DNA of 64,000 bases from Paenibacillus sp. JZ16. GTDB lineage: Bacteria > Bacillota > Bacilli > Paenibacillales > Paenibacillaceae. Of the stretch, positions 17,438 through 25,122 are shown piece by piece. The translations under genes were made by a program, and so were the position numbers. The stretch covers positions 1,674,001 to 1,738,000 of the forward strand of contig NZ_CP017659.1 of NCBI RefSeq assembly GCF_015326965.1. Reading direction: 5' to 3'. The notes beneath the pieces were generated by a model. The model made no database searches. It saw only the letters and a program-made list of their open reading frames with translations, and was not told the DNA's origin. Every line of letters starts with the position of its first letter. Within the stretch, counting starts at the first letter, position 1.

Positions 17438-18205
17438 TTACGTTGTTAACCAGTACTCGCTTCCATCATCCTTGCGATCCAAAAAACCATATTCAATCAA
17501 ATACCGGCGAATCGTCACATAATCGGGATGGTCCCTCCCGATCGTATCGTTGATTTCTTGCTCCGTATATTTGACGTCCGGTTGAAAACGAGCTGCGATT
17601 TCTCGCAACACGACGTACTTCTGCTTCTCTTTGAGCTTAAATGTCTTCAGCGGACCATCGGTCCCTTCAGGAAACACCTTGGCCAGGATCGCTTGCCGCT
17701 CTTCTTCGGTGACATTGTAGCGCTCATCCACCATCTTGGCGCGCTTGGGAATCTCCACGAATGCCGGTGCATGGTCATCCTTTTCCTTCAGCAGCTCCAT
17801 TAAAGTCAGCAGTACCTTGGACTGTCTTTCCTTCTCCTTCAAGGCAAACCGGTGATTGCGAATCGTCGAAGCACTGCCTATGCCGAGCTCCTGTTGCACC
17901 TCTTTATCGTTCATGCCTTGATAGAAGAGCTGCAGCAATCGATTCTGATGCTCGGTTAATCCAGTCAGCTTCTTATCGAGCCCTGACAAATACTGAAATA
18001 CGGAGCCATGCTCCCGGCGGATATGAATGGTCATGTATCGTTCTGACTCATATAACACATCCTGGTCCGGATAGATGATCCCTTTCTCGATCGTCTTGCC
18101 GCACAAGAGACATACCCATACGGGACCTTCGTCGATATAGCCTTGCTTAAGTTCATCTATAGAAGCATTCCAGAAACGCTCGTTCGGATCCAATGCAAAC
18201 ACCAC
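17438..18205 (-). CDS. DUF2087 / LuxR-like HTH regulator
   Basis: A 255-residue protein. It has an N-terminal CxxC and HIRREH region that may bind zinc (about residues 32-66), then a LuxR-type helix-turn-helix (LTEHQNRLLQLFYQGMNDKEVQQELGIGSASTIRNHRFALKEK, about 83-125), then a DUF2087 winged-helix domain ending in RRYLIEYGFLDRKDDGSEYW. A DNA-binding role is likely. The start (GTG 18205, followed by another GTG) has no strong ribosome site. Confidence 0.82.
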   Translation of the reverse strand: MVFALDPNERFWNASIDELKQGYIDEGPVWVCLLCGKTIEKGIIYPDQDVLYESERYMTIHIRREHGSVFQYLSGLDKKLTGLTEHQNRLLQLFYQGMNDKEVQQELGIGSASTIRNHRFALKEKERQSKVLLTLMELLKEKDDHAPAFVEIPKRAKMVDERYNVTEEERQAILAKVFPEGTDGPLKTFKLKEKQKYVVLREIAARFQPDVKYTEQEINDTIGRDHPDYVTIRRYLIEYGFLDRKDDGSEYWLTT

Positions 18206-18350
18206 TTTTCAATTAGTAATTTATATAGACATTTTATATTTTTGTCTATAACATGTCAATCACACTTCATTTCGATATAATATTTCTTCCTCCCTTCTGT
18301 GGAACCTGCTAGAATAGAGGTTGCTGCTGTAAAATTTAGGGGGTATCATC

Positions 18351-19649
18351 ATGAGTTTCATCCAACAGTCGGCAAAAGAAATGCGTTCTTGGCCGCGCAA
18401 CATCAAGCTGTTTTTTCTAGCCAACGTGCTGTATCAGATCGGTACAGGCATGTTTAGCGTGCTCTACAATTTGTACATACAAGGTCTTGGGTATAATGAC
18501 TCCATGAATGGAACAGTGGTCAGTATTCAATCCCTGGCAACGGCATTGATGTTCATTCCGATTGGCCTGATCGGAGACCGCGGCAGCCGTAAGCGAATCC
18601 TCGTCCTGGGGGCATTGTTAAGCGGTGCGGGTCTGATCGCGCGCTCTTTTCTGGAGAGCGAGTTCAGCTTGCTTGGTCTTGCGGTATATACCGGTCTGTT
18701 CGCATCCTTTTTTCAGGTGCTGGCTATCCCCTTTCTAGCGGAAAACACGGCGAAATCGGCTCGCATGCGGATCTTTAGCATTCACGCCTCGCTTGTCCTT
18801 GCTTCTCAAGTGCTCGGCAGCATGGGAGGCGGATTCTTGGCGGATGCCCTGCAGGCCGTTGGTATGAACAAGGTCGGCAGCTTGAAAACCGCGCTATTCA
18901 TAGGCGGACTGGCTACCTTGGCGGCATTCATCCCGCTCTTGTTCACAGCCGATCAGAAGGCCGAAGACATACAGGCATTGGATGCACCGCTTCCTGATCA
19001 TCCACCGGCTCAGGCAGGAAAAGCAGTAAACGCCTCCGGTCTGGGGGATTACAAAGTCATCGGGCAGTTCGCGCTTGCCCAATTGTTAATCGGCCTGGGC
19101 TCGGGACTTGTCGTGCCTTATTTGAATTTGTACTTTACCAACCGCTTCTCGGTATCTTTATCGGCCGTCGGCATTCTGATATCACTTGGACAAGTCATGA
19201 CCATTGTATCGATGCTGATCGGACCTACGCTGGTGAATCGGGTGGGAGCCGTTAAGGCCGTGGTGCTCTTTCAAGTTCTATCCTTGCCCTTCCTGCTGTT
19301 AACCGGATTCACGAACGTACTTCTCATTGCATCGGTCGGCTTCCTGTTCCGCCAAGCCCTGATGAATGCCGCCAATCCGATACAATCCTCGATTCTAATC
19401 GACCGTGTACCGGATCACCGAAGAGGAATCGCCAATTCGGTTACGCAAACGGCCTTCATGCTGGGCTGGGCCACCATGGGACCCGTACAATCCAAGCTCG
19501 TCACCACTTACGGCAGCTATTGGGGATATGCGATCACATTTTGCATTACCGGAACGCTATATGTCGTATCTTCGTTTCTATACTACCGAATGTTCCGTGA
19601 GCGCAAGAGCAGCAGCCTCTCCTCCTCCGATACCGCCGCTACTCTCTAG
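18351..19649 (+). CDS. MFS transporter
   Basis: A 432-residue major facilitator protein with 12 predicted helices, split by a hydrophilic loop near residues 200-225. The GLIGDRGSRKRILVLG segment is the loop 2-3 signature, and RVPDHRRGIANSV echoes it in the second half. AGGGGG lies 7 bases before the ATG. The 3' end overlaps the opposite gene at 19639 by 11 bases. Substrate is unknown. Confidence 0.87.
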   Translation: MSFIQQSAKEMRSWPRNIKLFFLANVLYQIGTGMFSVLYNLYIQGLGYNDSMNGTVVSIQSLATALMFIPIGLIGDRGSRKRILVLGALLSGAGLIARSFLESEFSLLGLAVYTGLFASFFQVLAIPFLAENTAKSARMRIFSIHASLVLASQVLGSMGGGFLADALQAVGMNKVGSLKTALFIGGLATLAAFIPLLFTADQKAEDIQALDAPLPDHPPAQAGKAVNASGLGDYKVIGQFALAQLLIGLGSGLVVPYLNLYFTNRFSVSLSAVGILISLGQVMTIVSMLIGPTLVNRVGAVKAVVLFQVLSLPFLLLTGFTNVLLIASVGFLFRQALMNAANPIQSSILIDRVPDHRRGIANSVTQTAFMLGWATMGPVQSKLVTTYGSYWGYAITFCITGTLYVVSSFLYYRMFRERKSSSLSSSDTAATL

Positions 19650-20316
19650 CCTCAACTCGCAGAGGTTTTACATGTTTCGGAACGGCTCCATCGGCCACAT
19701 CAATGGTCCGGGCCTGGAAGCTTCCCTTGTACCGGAAGACAGGCCCCAGTATCGGATTGCGCACCTCAACGGATATCCGGTATCGTTGATTCCCGTCATC
19801 ATACCATTCGTTTACATCGGCTGTTCCGGTGAACCACCGGGGAAATCGAAACTGCAAAAGCCCCTCATAAAATCTCTGCTCCCCCGATTGAATGCAAATG
19901 CCGCCGCTCTCCCCCGCGGCTATCCGGAGATCGACCGCCAAGTGCTGTTTATTCCCTAAATAATCCACGATACGGCGGCGCTGTGCGCTATAGATCATTG
20001 TGGCATCAAACCGCCTTTGGACACCCGGAAAATCAAAGCTGCGACACCACGTCACCGTTTCTCTTCCCCATTCGTCACGATAAGCATAATTCTCAATCCG
20101 AAACGGGATCCCTTTCCCTCGATTCGGAAACATAATATGCCGCATCGTGCCTATATAGAGAGGCAGTGCAGCCCAAGGCGCGTACCAGATCTCTTCCATG
20201 ACGCCTTCGCCAATCGAAGCGATGTGATCCTTGCTGTCAAACCCGAAGCGCTCCCGAATTTTGGGATGGAGCATTTGAAATTGCGAGCCTAGCGCTTGTT
20301 CATAGATCGAGGTCAC
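19639..20316 (-). CDS. DUF4166 domain protein
   Basis: A 225-residue soluble protein matching DUF4166: the opening YEQALGSQFQMLHPKIRERFG, RIENYAYRDEWGRETVTWCRSF, and the end RNPILGPVFRYKGSF. Function is unknown. It overlaps the upstream SRPBCC-DoxX gene by 17 bases, so the two are translated together; the same pairing recurs in bacilli. Confidence 0.85.
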   Translation of the reverse strand: MTSIYEQALGSQFQMLHPKIRERFGFDSKDHIASIGEGVMEEIWYAPWAALPLYIGTMRHIMFPNRGKGIPFRIENYAYRDEWGRETVTWCRSFDFPGVQRRFDATMIYSAQRRRIVDYLGNKQHLAVDLRIAAGESGGICIQSGEQRFYEGLLQFRFPRWFTGTADVNEWYDDGNQRYRISVEVRNPILGPVFRYKGSFQARTIDVADGAVPKHVKPLRVEARE

Positions 20317-21253
20317 GACTCACCCCTCCTTTGCGGGATTTATCCCCGGGGACGGGTTTTCGTGCCGGGCGGTAGGCGCTTGGTAAATCTACAGCGGACA
20401 GTGAAGCCATCAAGCAAAACCCCATCATGGATCCACTAAGCGTTAACGGATTGAACGGGGCCTTCATTAACTGAGGGTCTGTTATCCATGCTCCAAGCAT
20501 CAAGATCGCAAGCAAGCTCATCAGCAGCCTGTACCACAACCGACTCTTGTGAAAGAGCAGCGTCAATAAGCCGACGCCGATCTCGGCAATGCCGAGTAAG
20601 GTTAACACCAACCCCTCCTGCTCTCCAGCCAAGCCCGACTGCCTCAACAGATCAAGCTCCCCGGCTTCCGGGAACAACAGCTTCGGTACCAGCCCCTCAT
20701 AACACCATAGAACGACCAGCATCATCACGCTCAAGGCATGGATGAATGCCTTCCGGATCGTTGCCAAGGGCGGAATATCCTTCTCTGCCCACAATCGCAG
20801 CACATCAAAGCTCCAAGCCGTCGCCAGGCCGAATAAAGGCCGGAACAACAAACGGTCAAACCAGGCGCCCGCCAGGCCGAACCGCGTTTTGTAATCGTAT
20901 TGGGTAGAGAAACGTATGCCCCCGCTCCCCTTGTCCTGATACTTCCAATAGCCGCTTCCCTCCCGAATGAGGGAGCTGCGCTGATCCGAGCCGAATCGCA
21001 GCACCGAGATTCGTTTCCCCGTCTTCGGGTGAACAGCCGTTTTCGTGGCTCCCGACCCTGTCACTTCCAGTCCAAACCCAATGCGGGTTTTATATAAAAA
21101 CCGCTGGATATCCGAATCAGCCTCCGGTACATAATGAATCTCGGAAAATCGCAGATCCCACTGTTGATGCAGCTCAGGCTTTTGCGTCAACGTCCACAGC
21201 TTATCCATATCCGACTGGATATCGAGTTCAACATAGATCGGATTTCTCTTCAT
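20300..21253 (-). CDS. SRPBCC domain fused to a DoxX-like membrane domain
   Basis: A 317-residue protein in two parts. Residues about 1-155 form a START/SRPBCC-like lipid-binding fold (IYVELDIQSDMDKLWTLTQKPELHQQWDLRF), and residues about 165-295 form four membrane helices of the DoxX-like type. The basic tail (RKPVPGDKSRKGG) is cytoplasmic. It is probably a two-gene unit with the DUF4166 protein. A hydrophobic-ligand role is inference. Confidence 0.82.
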   Translation of the reverse strand: MKRNPIYVELDIQSDMDKLWTLTQKPELHQQWDLRFSEIHYVPEADSDIQRFLYKTRIGFGLEVTGSGATKTAVHPKTGKRISVLRFGSDQRSSLIREGSGYWKYQDKGSGGIRFSTQYDYKTRFGLAGAWFDRLLFRPLFGLATAWSFDVLRLWAEKDIPPLATIRKAFIHALSVMMLVVLWCYEGLVPKLLFPEAGELDLLRQSGLAGEQEGLVLTLLGIAEIGVGLLTLLFHKSRLWYRLLMSLLAILMLGAWITDPQLMKAPFNPLTLSGSMMGFCLMASLSAVDLPSAYRPARKPVPGDKSRKGGVSRDLDL

Positions 21254-21373
21254 GCGCTTTAGCTCCCCTCGGGATGTCCTCTAGTTTCTTAAGCCGGACA
21301 CCTCTCTATCTACAAGTCATTTTACAGCCGCCGGGGACTCGCCGTTAGACCTCACTTTTGTAGAACATACCAA

Positions 21374-21404
21374 GAAGAGGTACTACGTTTCGTAGTACCT
21401 CTTC
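21374..21404 (-). terminator. 14-bp perfect hairpin after the two-component genes
   Basis: GAAGAGGTACTACG-TTT-CGTAGTACCTCTTC. It lies 40 bases past the response-regulator stop. The U tract is poor, so it may act mainly as an mRNA end stabiliser. Confidence 0.55.
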
Positions 21405-21443
21405 CGATCCTTCGATATGATCCAGTCTTAATCCGCACCGGTG

Positions 21444-22082
21444 CTAGTTGTCGTTCTCTTTTACAATCCCTTTCCGGCGGACCTTCTCCACGGCTTCCTT
21501 GCTGCTTCTTACCCCGAGCTTTTTTAATATTTTATTGATCTGGTTCTTGAGCGTGCTCTCGGTTTTGAACAGTTTCTGCTCCATCTGGGAATGGGTGTAC
21601 CCTTCATCCAACAGATCAAAAACCTCACGCTCCGCAGGTGTTAAGCCGCGAAGCTGCTCTTCGCGCTTGAGGCGGGCAAATTCCTTGAGCAGCACCTCCA
21701 TCGATCCCGAATGAAGCACGGCGCTTCGGATCGCTGCCGGAAGCTCCTTAAACCTCGGCTTCTCAATATAATTGACGGCTCCAGCCGTAAAGGATTGCAT
21801 GATCACCAGCTCGTCACCCAGCGAGGTCAGCATGATGACCTTGGCCTGCGGTTTACGCTCAAGAATTTCGGCGGCCGTGTATATCCCGTCAAGTCGACCT
21901 GCAGTCAGCTGAATATCCATAAGCACGATGTCAAAGGAGAGGATATGCGCCATCGCCATCGCTTGTTCGGGCGACTCGGCCGTGCCGACAACGATCATGT
22001 CTTCCTGCGCATTCAGAAAAACGGTCATCGATTTAACCCAATCCGGATCATCCTCTACCAAGAAGATTTGTATGCGGTTCAA
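21444..22082 (-). CDS. NarL/LuxR-type response regulator
   Basis: A 212-residue regulator. The receiver domain (1-120) has the acidic pair at 11-12, the phosphorylatable Asp56 in VLMDIQ, and the lysine in YIEKPRF. The C-terminal LuxR-type helix-turn-helix begins at LTPAEREVFDLL. It overlaps the kinase gene by 4 bases (ATGA). The system faces the polyphosphate operon across 261 bases and may control it, though the repeats there look like sites of another regulator class. Confidence 0.93.
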   Translation of the reverse strand: MNRIQIFLVEDDPDWVKSMTVFLNAQEDMIVVGTAESPEQAMAMAHILSFDIVLMDIQLTAGRLDGIYTAAEILERKPQAKVIMLTSLGDELVIMQSFTAGAVNYIEKPRFKELPAAIRSAVLHSGSMEVLLKEFARLKREEQLRGLTPAEREVFDLLDEGYTHSQMEQKLFKTESTLKNQINKILKKLGVRSSKEAVEKVRRKGIVKENDN

Positions 22083-23425
22083 GCTTCTTCCCTCCCGGAT
22101 AAACGAATGATTTTACTGCGCGGAAAATATAACGAAATCTCCGTACCAACCGATTCGCGGCTCTCCAGACTAACGGAACCACCGCTTTTCTTCATCACGT
22201 TATAAACATACGACAAACCAAGCCCGAAGTTATCTTTCTTGTGGCCCTTGGTACTGTAAAAAGGTTCAAACACGAGCTCCTGCTGCGCGCTTGGAATGCC
22301 GGTCCCGTTATCTTTAACGGTAATCGCCGCCCCTTTGCGGCCAGCCGTTACCGTTATCGTAATCAGCCCTCCCTCAGGCATCGCCTCCACGCTGTTGCGA
22401 ATGAGATTGCTGATCGTTTCCTTCAAATGGACGGCATCCGCGAGCAGCCACGGTCGCTGCCTGCAGATTACGTTCATTTCGACCTCATGCCTGCGCAGCA
22501 GATCCTGTTCGCGGAGCTGCAGTTCAGCAAGCAGCTGATCCATGCGGACTGGCTGTTCCACCAGCTTAAACGCCTTCATCTGCTGCTGCATGCGTCCCGC
22601 CATGGCAAGCAGATGCTCCGATGAATTCGCTATGACCTCAAGCTGTTCGATGGCAACGCCGTTGTCTTGTGGCAGCAGCCGCTTTACGTTTTCCGCGCTC
22701 ATCGCAATCTTCCCGATCTCGTTCTTAATGCTATGATTCAGCATCGATGTCCCCGAGCTGACCGCCTGCATCGTGCGATCCAGCGGATCGCGCTCAAACT
22801 TCAGGCGTACACCCAGGACGCCGTACACAAAGGTACAGATGACGGCAACGCCCAGCGAATACAGAATGAACAGGGACACGTACCGGAATGAATCATAACC
22901 GGGCGAGATCAGATTTCCCACATTAATCAGCAGCATCACGCCGAGCAAGGTAGGCACCATAATCCAGGTGGTGATCCACATGCCTTTGCGTTTTTGCGGA
23001 TTCATCTCATGCGACAACGCGCGAATAAGCAAGGCGCATGCGGCCACATAATACGGAACCGTCCACACGAATAACCAGCCATAATGAATTCGGTAAGCTT
23101 CCGTCAAAAGCACCTGGGCCAGCATCGCGAGCACCGGCAGAAACAAGCCTATTTTGAAATCGCGCATTCTCTTATGATTCTCGGGCCTGCGGGTATACAC
23201 CATGCAAAATATTAACACGCCGTACGGTGTCAACGTATGGTTGAGATATTGAATCCACGGCTCGTACCGTGCCGCGATAAAACCCGCAGGCACAAGCAAA
23301 TCTGTCAAGCCGCCGATTCCTGCGCTCCACAGAAAAAAAGCCGCCCAGCGGTTCACCTCGCTCCGAGGCTGATTGAACAGCAGCACAGCCGCCGCGCTCC
23401 AAAGCGCTACCACATAATAGATCAT
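22079..23425 (-). CDS. Membrane sensor histidine kinase
   Basis: A 448-residue kinase with about seven hydrophobic helices in residues 1-205 and no large external domain, so it probably senses something in the membrane. The dimerisation box has the phosphoacceptor His231 in LNHSIKNEIGKI. The ATPase part has NLIRNSVEAM (N box), VKDNGTGIP (G1), and GLGLSYVYNVMKKSGG (G2). It is the partner of the regulator at 21444. No strong ribosome site precedes the ATG. Confidence 0.9.
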   Translation of the reverse strand: MIYYVVALWSAAAVLLFNQPRSEVNRWAAFFLWSAGIGGLTDLLVPAGFIAARYEPWIQYLNHTLTPYGVLIFCMVYTRRPENHKRMRDFKIGLFLPVLAMLAQVLLTEAYRIHYGWLFVWTVPYYVAACALLIRALSHEMNPQKRKGMWITTWIMVPTLLGVMLLINVGNLISPGYDSFRYVSLFILYSLGVAVICTFVYGVLGVRLKFERDPLDRTMQAVSSGTSMLNHSIKNEIGKIAMSAENVKRLLPQDNGVAIEQLEVIANSSEHLLAMAGRMQQQMKAFKLVEQPVRMDQLLAELQLREQDLLRRHEVEMNVICRQRPWLLADAVHLKETISNLIRNSVEAMPEGGLITITVTAGRKGAAITVKDNGTGIPSAQQELVFEPFYSTKGHKKDNFGLGLSYVYNVMKKSGGSVSLESRESVGTEISLYFPRSKIIRLSGREEA

Positions 23426-23562
23426 GACGCATCGTCCATTCTCTTCGCGAATATAGTATCATCCTACCACAATTGTTACAGCAGCGGGACCTCTTAGCTA
23501 GCCTCCACGAACAATTCGGATCCATTGAATCATGAATTTTGTCCTGCTTCGATCCTTCGATT

Positions 23563-23590
23563 TTTACATAGCGAAAACATTCAGTTTACA
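23563..23590 (+). promoter_or_regulatory. PhoP-box-like direct repeats upstream of the polyphosphate operon
   Basis: TTTACA (23563), AAAACA (23574) and TTTACA (23585) are separated by 5 bases each, an exact 11-base period. Bacillus PhoP binds tandem TTAACA-like hexamers with this spacing. No clear -35 is seen, as expected for a PhoP-activated promoter; the -10 is uncertain. Confidence 0.5.
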
Positions 23591-23686
23591 TTCAGCCGCA
23601 ATTAAGAAAGATATCAGGAACGATTGATAGGATAAATTTCGTAAGCAATCAAGCACACGAATGATAGAGAGAAACGAGGTGGAATC

Positions 23687-24400
23687 ATGACAACCCAATT
23701 GAAATACCGGAACGAGCTTAAATTTTTTGTGAATGTTCACCAGTACCGAATCATCCGTCAACGATTAAAAAATCTGGTGACCTACGATCAGCATGCAGGC
23801 CCCGGCGGGGAATATCACATTCGAAGCTTGTACTTTGACGATATCAACAACAAAGCCTTATACGAGAAGCTGGCTGGGGTTCGGGACCGGGTGAAATACC
23901 GCATCCGTATCTACAACGTAACCGACAACACCATTCATTTTGAGAAAAAAATCAAATTCCGGGATTACATTGCCAAGCTGAAGGAGCCGCTCACAAGGGC
24001 GATGGCCGATCAGATCATGGCCGGTCAATACGAATGCCTCTATCAGCCGGACAAGCCATTGATGATGGAGCTGTATCACGAGATGAAGCATAAGCTTCTG
24101 CGCCCCAAGGTCATTGTCGATTATGTCCGCGAGCCGTATGTGTGCGCCAACGGAAATGTCCGAATTACGTTTGACAAGGAGCTTCGAACCGGCCTGCACT
24201 CCACGGATCTGTTCAATCGGAATCTGCTGCCCATCCGGGCAATCGATGAGAATCTGATTATACTCGAGGTCAAATATGACGAATACATCCCGGATTACAT
24301 CAAAATTGCACTGCAGCTGGAAGGACTTGGCCGTCAATCGGCCTCCAAATACGTGATGTGCCGTAAATTTCTGAAATATAACACATGGGAGGATCAATAA
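23687..24400 (+). CDS. VTC-domain polyphosphate polymerase
   Basis: A 237-residue single-domain protein of the VTC family. Its eukaryotic founders make polyphosphate from ATP on the cytosolic face of the membrane. Key parts seen are the basic KYRNELKFFV opening, VKYRIRIY (tunnel arginines), HFEKKIKFRDYIAK (tunnel lysines), VDYVREPY, the metal-site glutamate in ILEVKYD, and SKYV with the late lysine. GAGGTGG precedes the ATG. It is first in an operon with a DUF4956 membrane protein 3 bases on, and with CotH. Confidence 0.92.
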   Translation: MTTQLKYRNELKFFVNVHQYRIIRQRLKNLVTYDQHAGPGGEYHIRSLYFDDINNKALYEKLAGVRDRVKYRIRIYNVTDNTIHFEKKIKFRDYIAKLKEPLTRAMADQIMAGQYECLYQPDKPLMMELYHEMKHKLLRPKVIVDYVREPYVCANGNVRITFDKELRTGLHSTDLFNRNLLPIRAIDENLIILEVKYDEYIPDYIKIALQLEGLGRQSASKYVMCRKFLKYNTWEDQ

Positions 24401-24403
24401 TTC

Positions 24404-25114
24404 ATGAACACCACATCGACTTCAAGCAACACGAACACCACCAATTTTTCGGATATCGTCAAAAAATCCGTCATGGAAAACTTCGTATCCGATATCAGTT
24501 TCGCCAAAATTCTGATTACGCTGGCCGTTGCCTTTGTGATCGGGTTATTCATTTATCTGCTCTATAAAAGAGTCTTCAGCGGCGTGCTGTATTCCAAAAG
24601 CTTTAACGTGTCTCTGATCGGGATGACCATGATCACGGCCGTTGTCATCATAGCCATTAACTCCAATCTCGTGCTCTCGCTCGGTATGGTCGGCGCACTC
24701 TCCATCGTCCGTTTCCGTACGCCCATCAAGGACCCAACCGATCTGATTTTCCTGTTCTGGGCCGCGGTTGCCGGGATCGTAACCGGGGCCGGGTTCTACA
24801 CGCTGGCTGCCATCGGCTCCATCGTAGTCGGTCTGATCCTGTTCTTCTTCATTAAAAAAGCAACGGTGGATACGCCTTATCTGCTCGTGATTCATTGCGA
24901 GAATGAACAGAGCGAGCAAGCCATAAAAGAACAAATGGGTCAAGCCGTGAAGCGTTATAATCTGAAGCAAAAAACCGTGACCCCAGGCAGCATTGAGCTG
25001 ACACTGGAAGTAAGGCTGCGCGACGCCGAAGGCCAGTTCGTGAACAAGCTGTCCCAGCTGCCAGGTGTTCATAACGCGGTTCTGATCAGTTACAGTGGCG
25101 ACTATGTATCCTAA
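24404..25114 (+). CDS. DUF4956 membrane protein
   Basis: A 236-residue protein. A soluble N-terminus of about 40 residues is followed by about four membrane helices, including the invariant GMVGALSIVRFRTPIKDPTDLIFLFWA segment typical of DUF4956. A cytoplasmic C-terminal alpha/beta domain (residues 160-236) follows. Function is unknown. DUF4956 genes commonly accompany VTC polymerases, so it may anchor the polymerase or pass polyphosphate across the membrane. Confidence 0.9.
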   Translation: MNTTSTSSNTNTTNFSDIVKKSVMENFVSDISFAKILITLAVAFVIGLFIYLLYKRVFSGVLYSKSFNVSLIGMTMITAVVIIAINSNLVLSLGMVGALSIVRFRTPIKDPTDLIFLFWAAVAGIVTGAGFYTLAAIGSIVVGLILFFFIKKATVDTPYLLVIHCENEQSEQAIKEQMGQAVKRYNLKQKTVTPGSIELTLEVRLRDAEGQFVNKLSQLPGVHNAVLISYSGDYVS

Positions 25115-25122
25115 GTCAGGCG

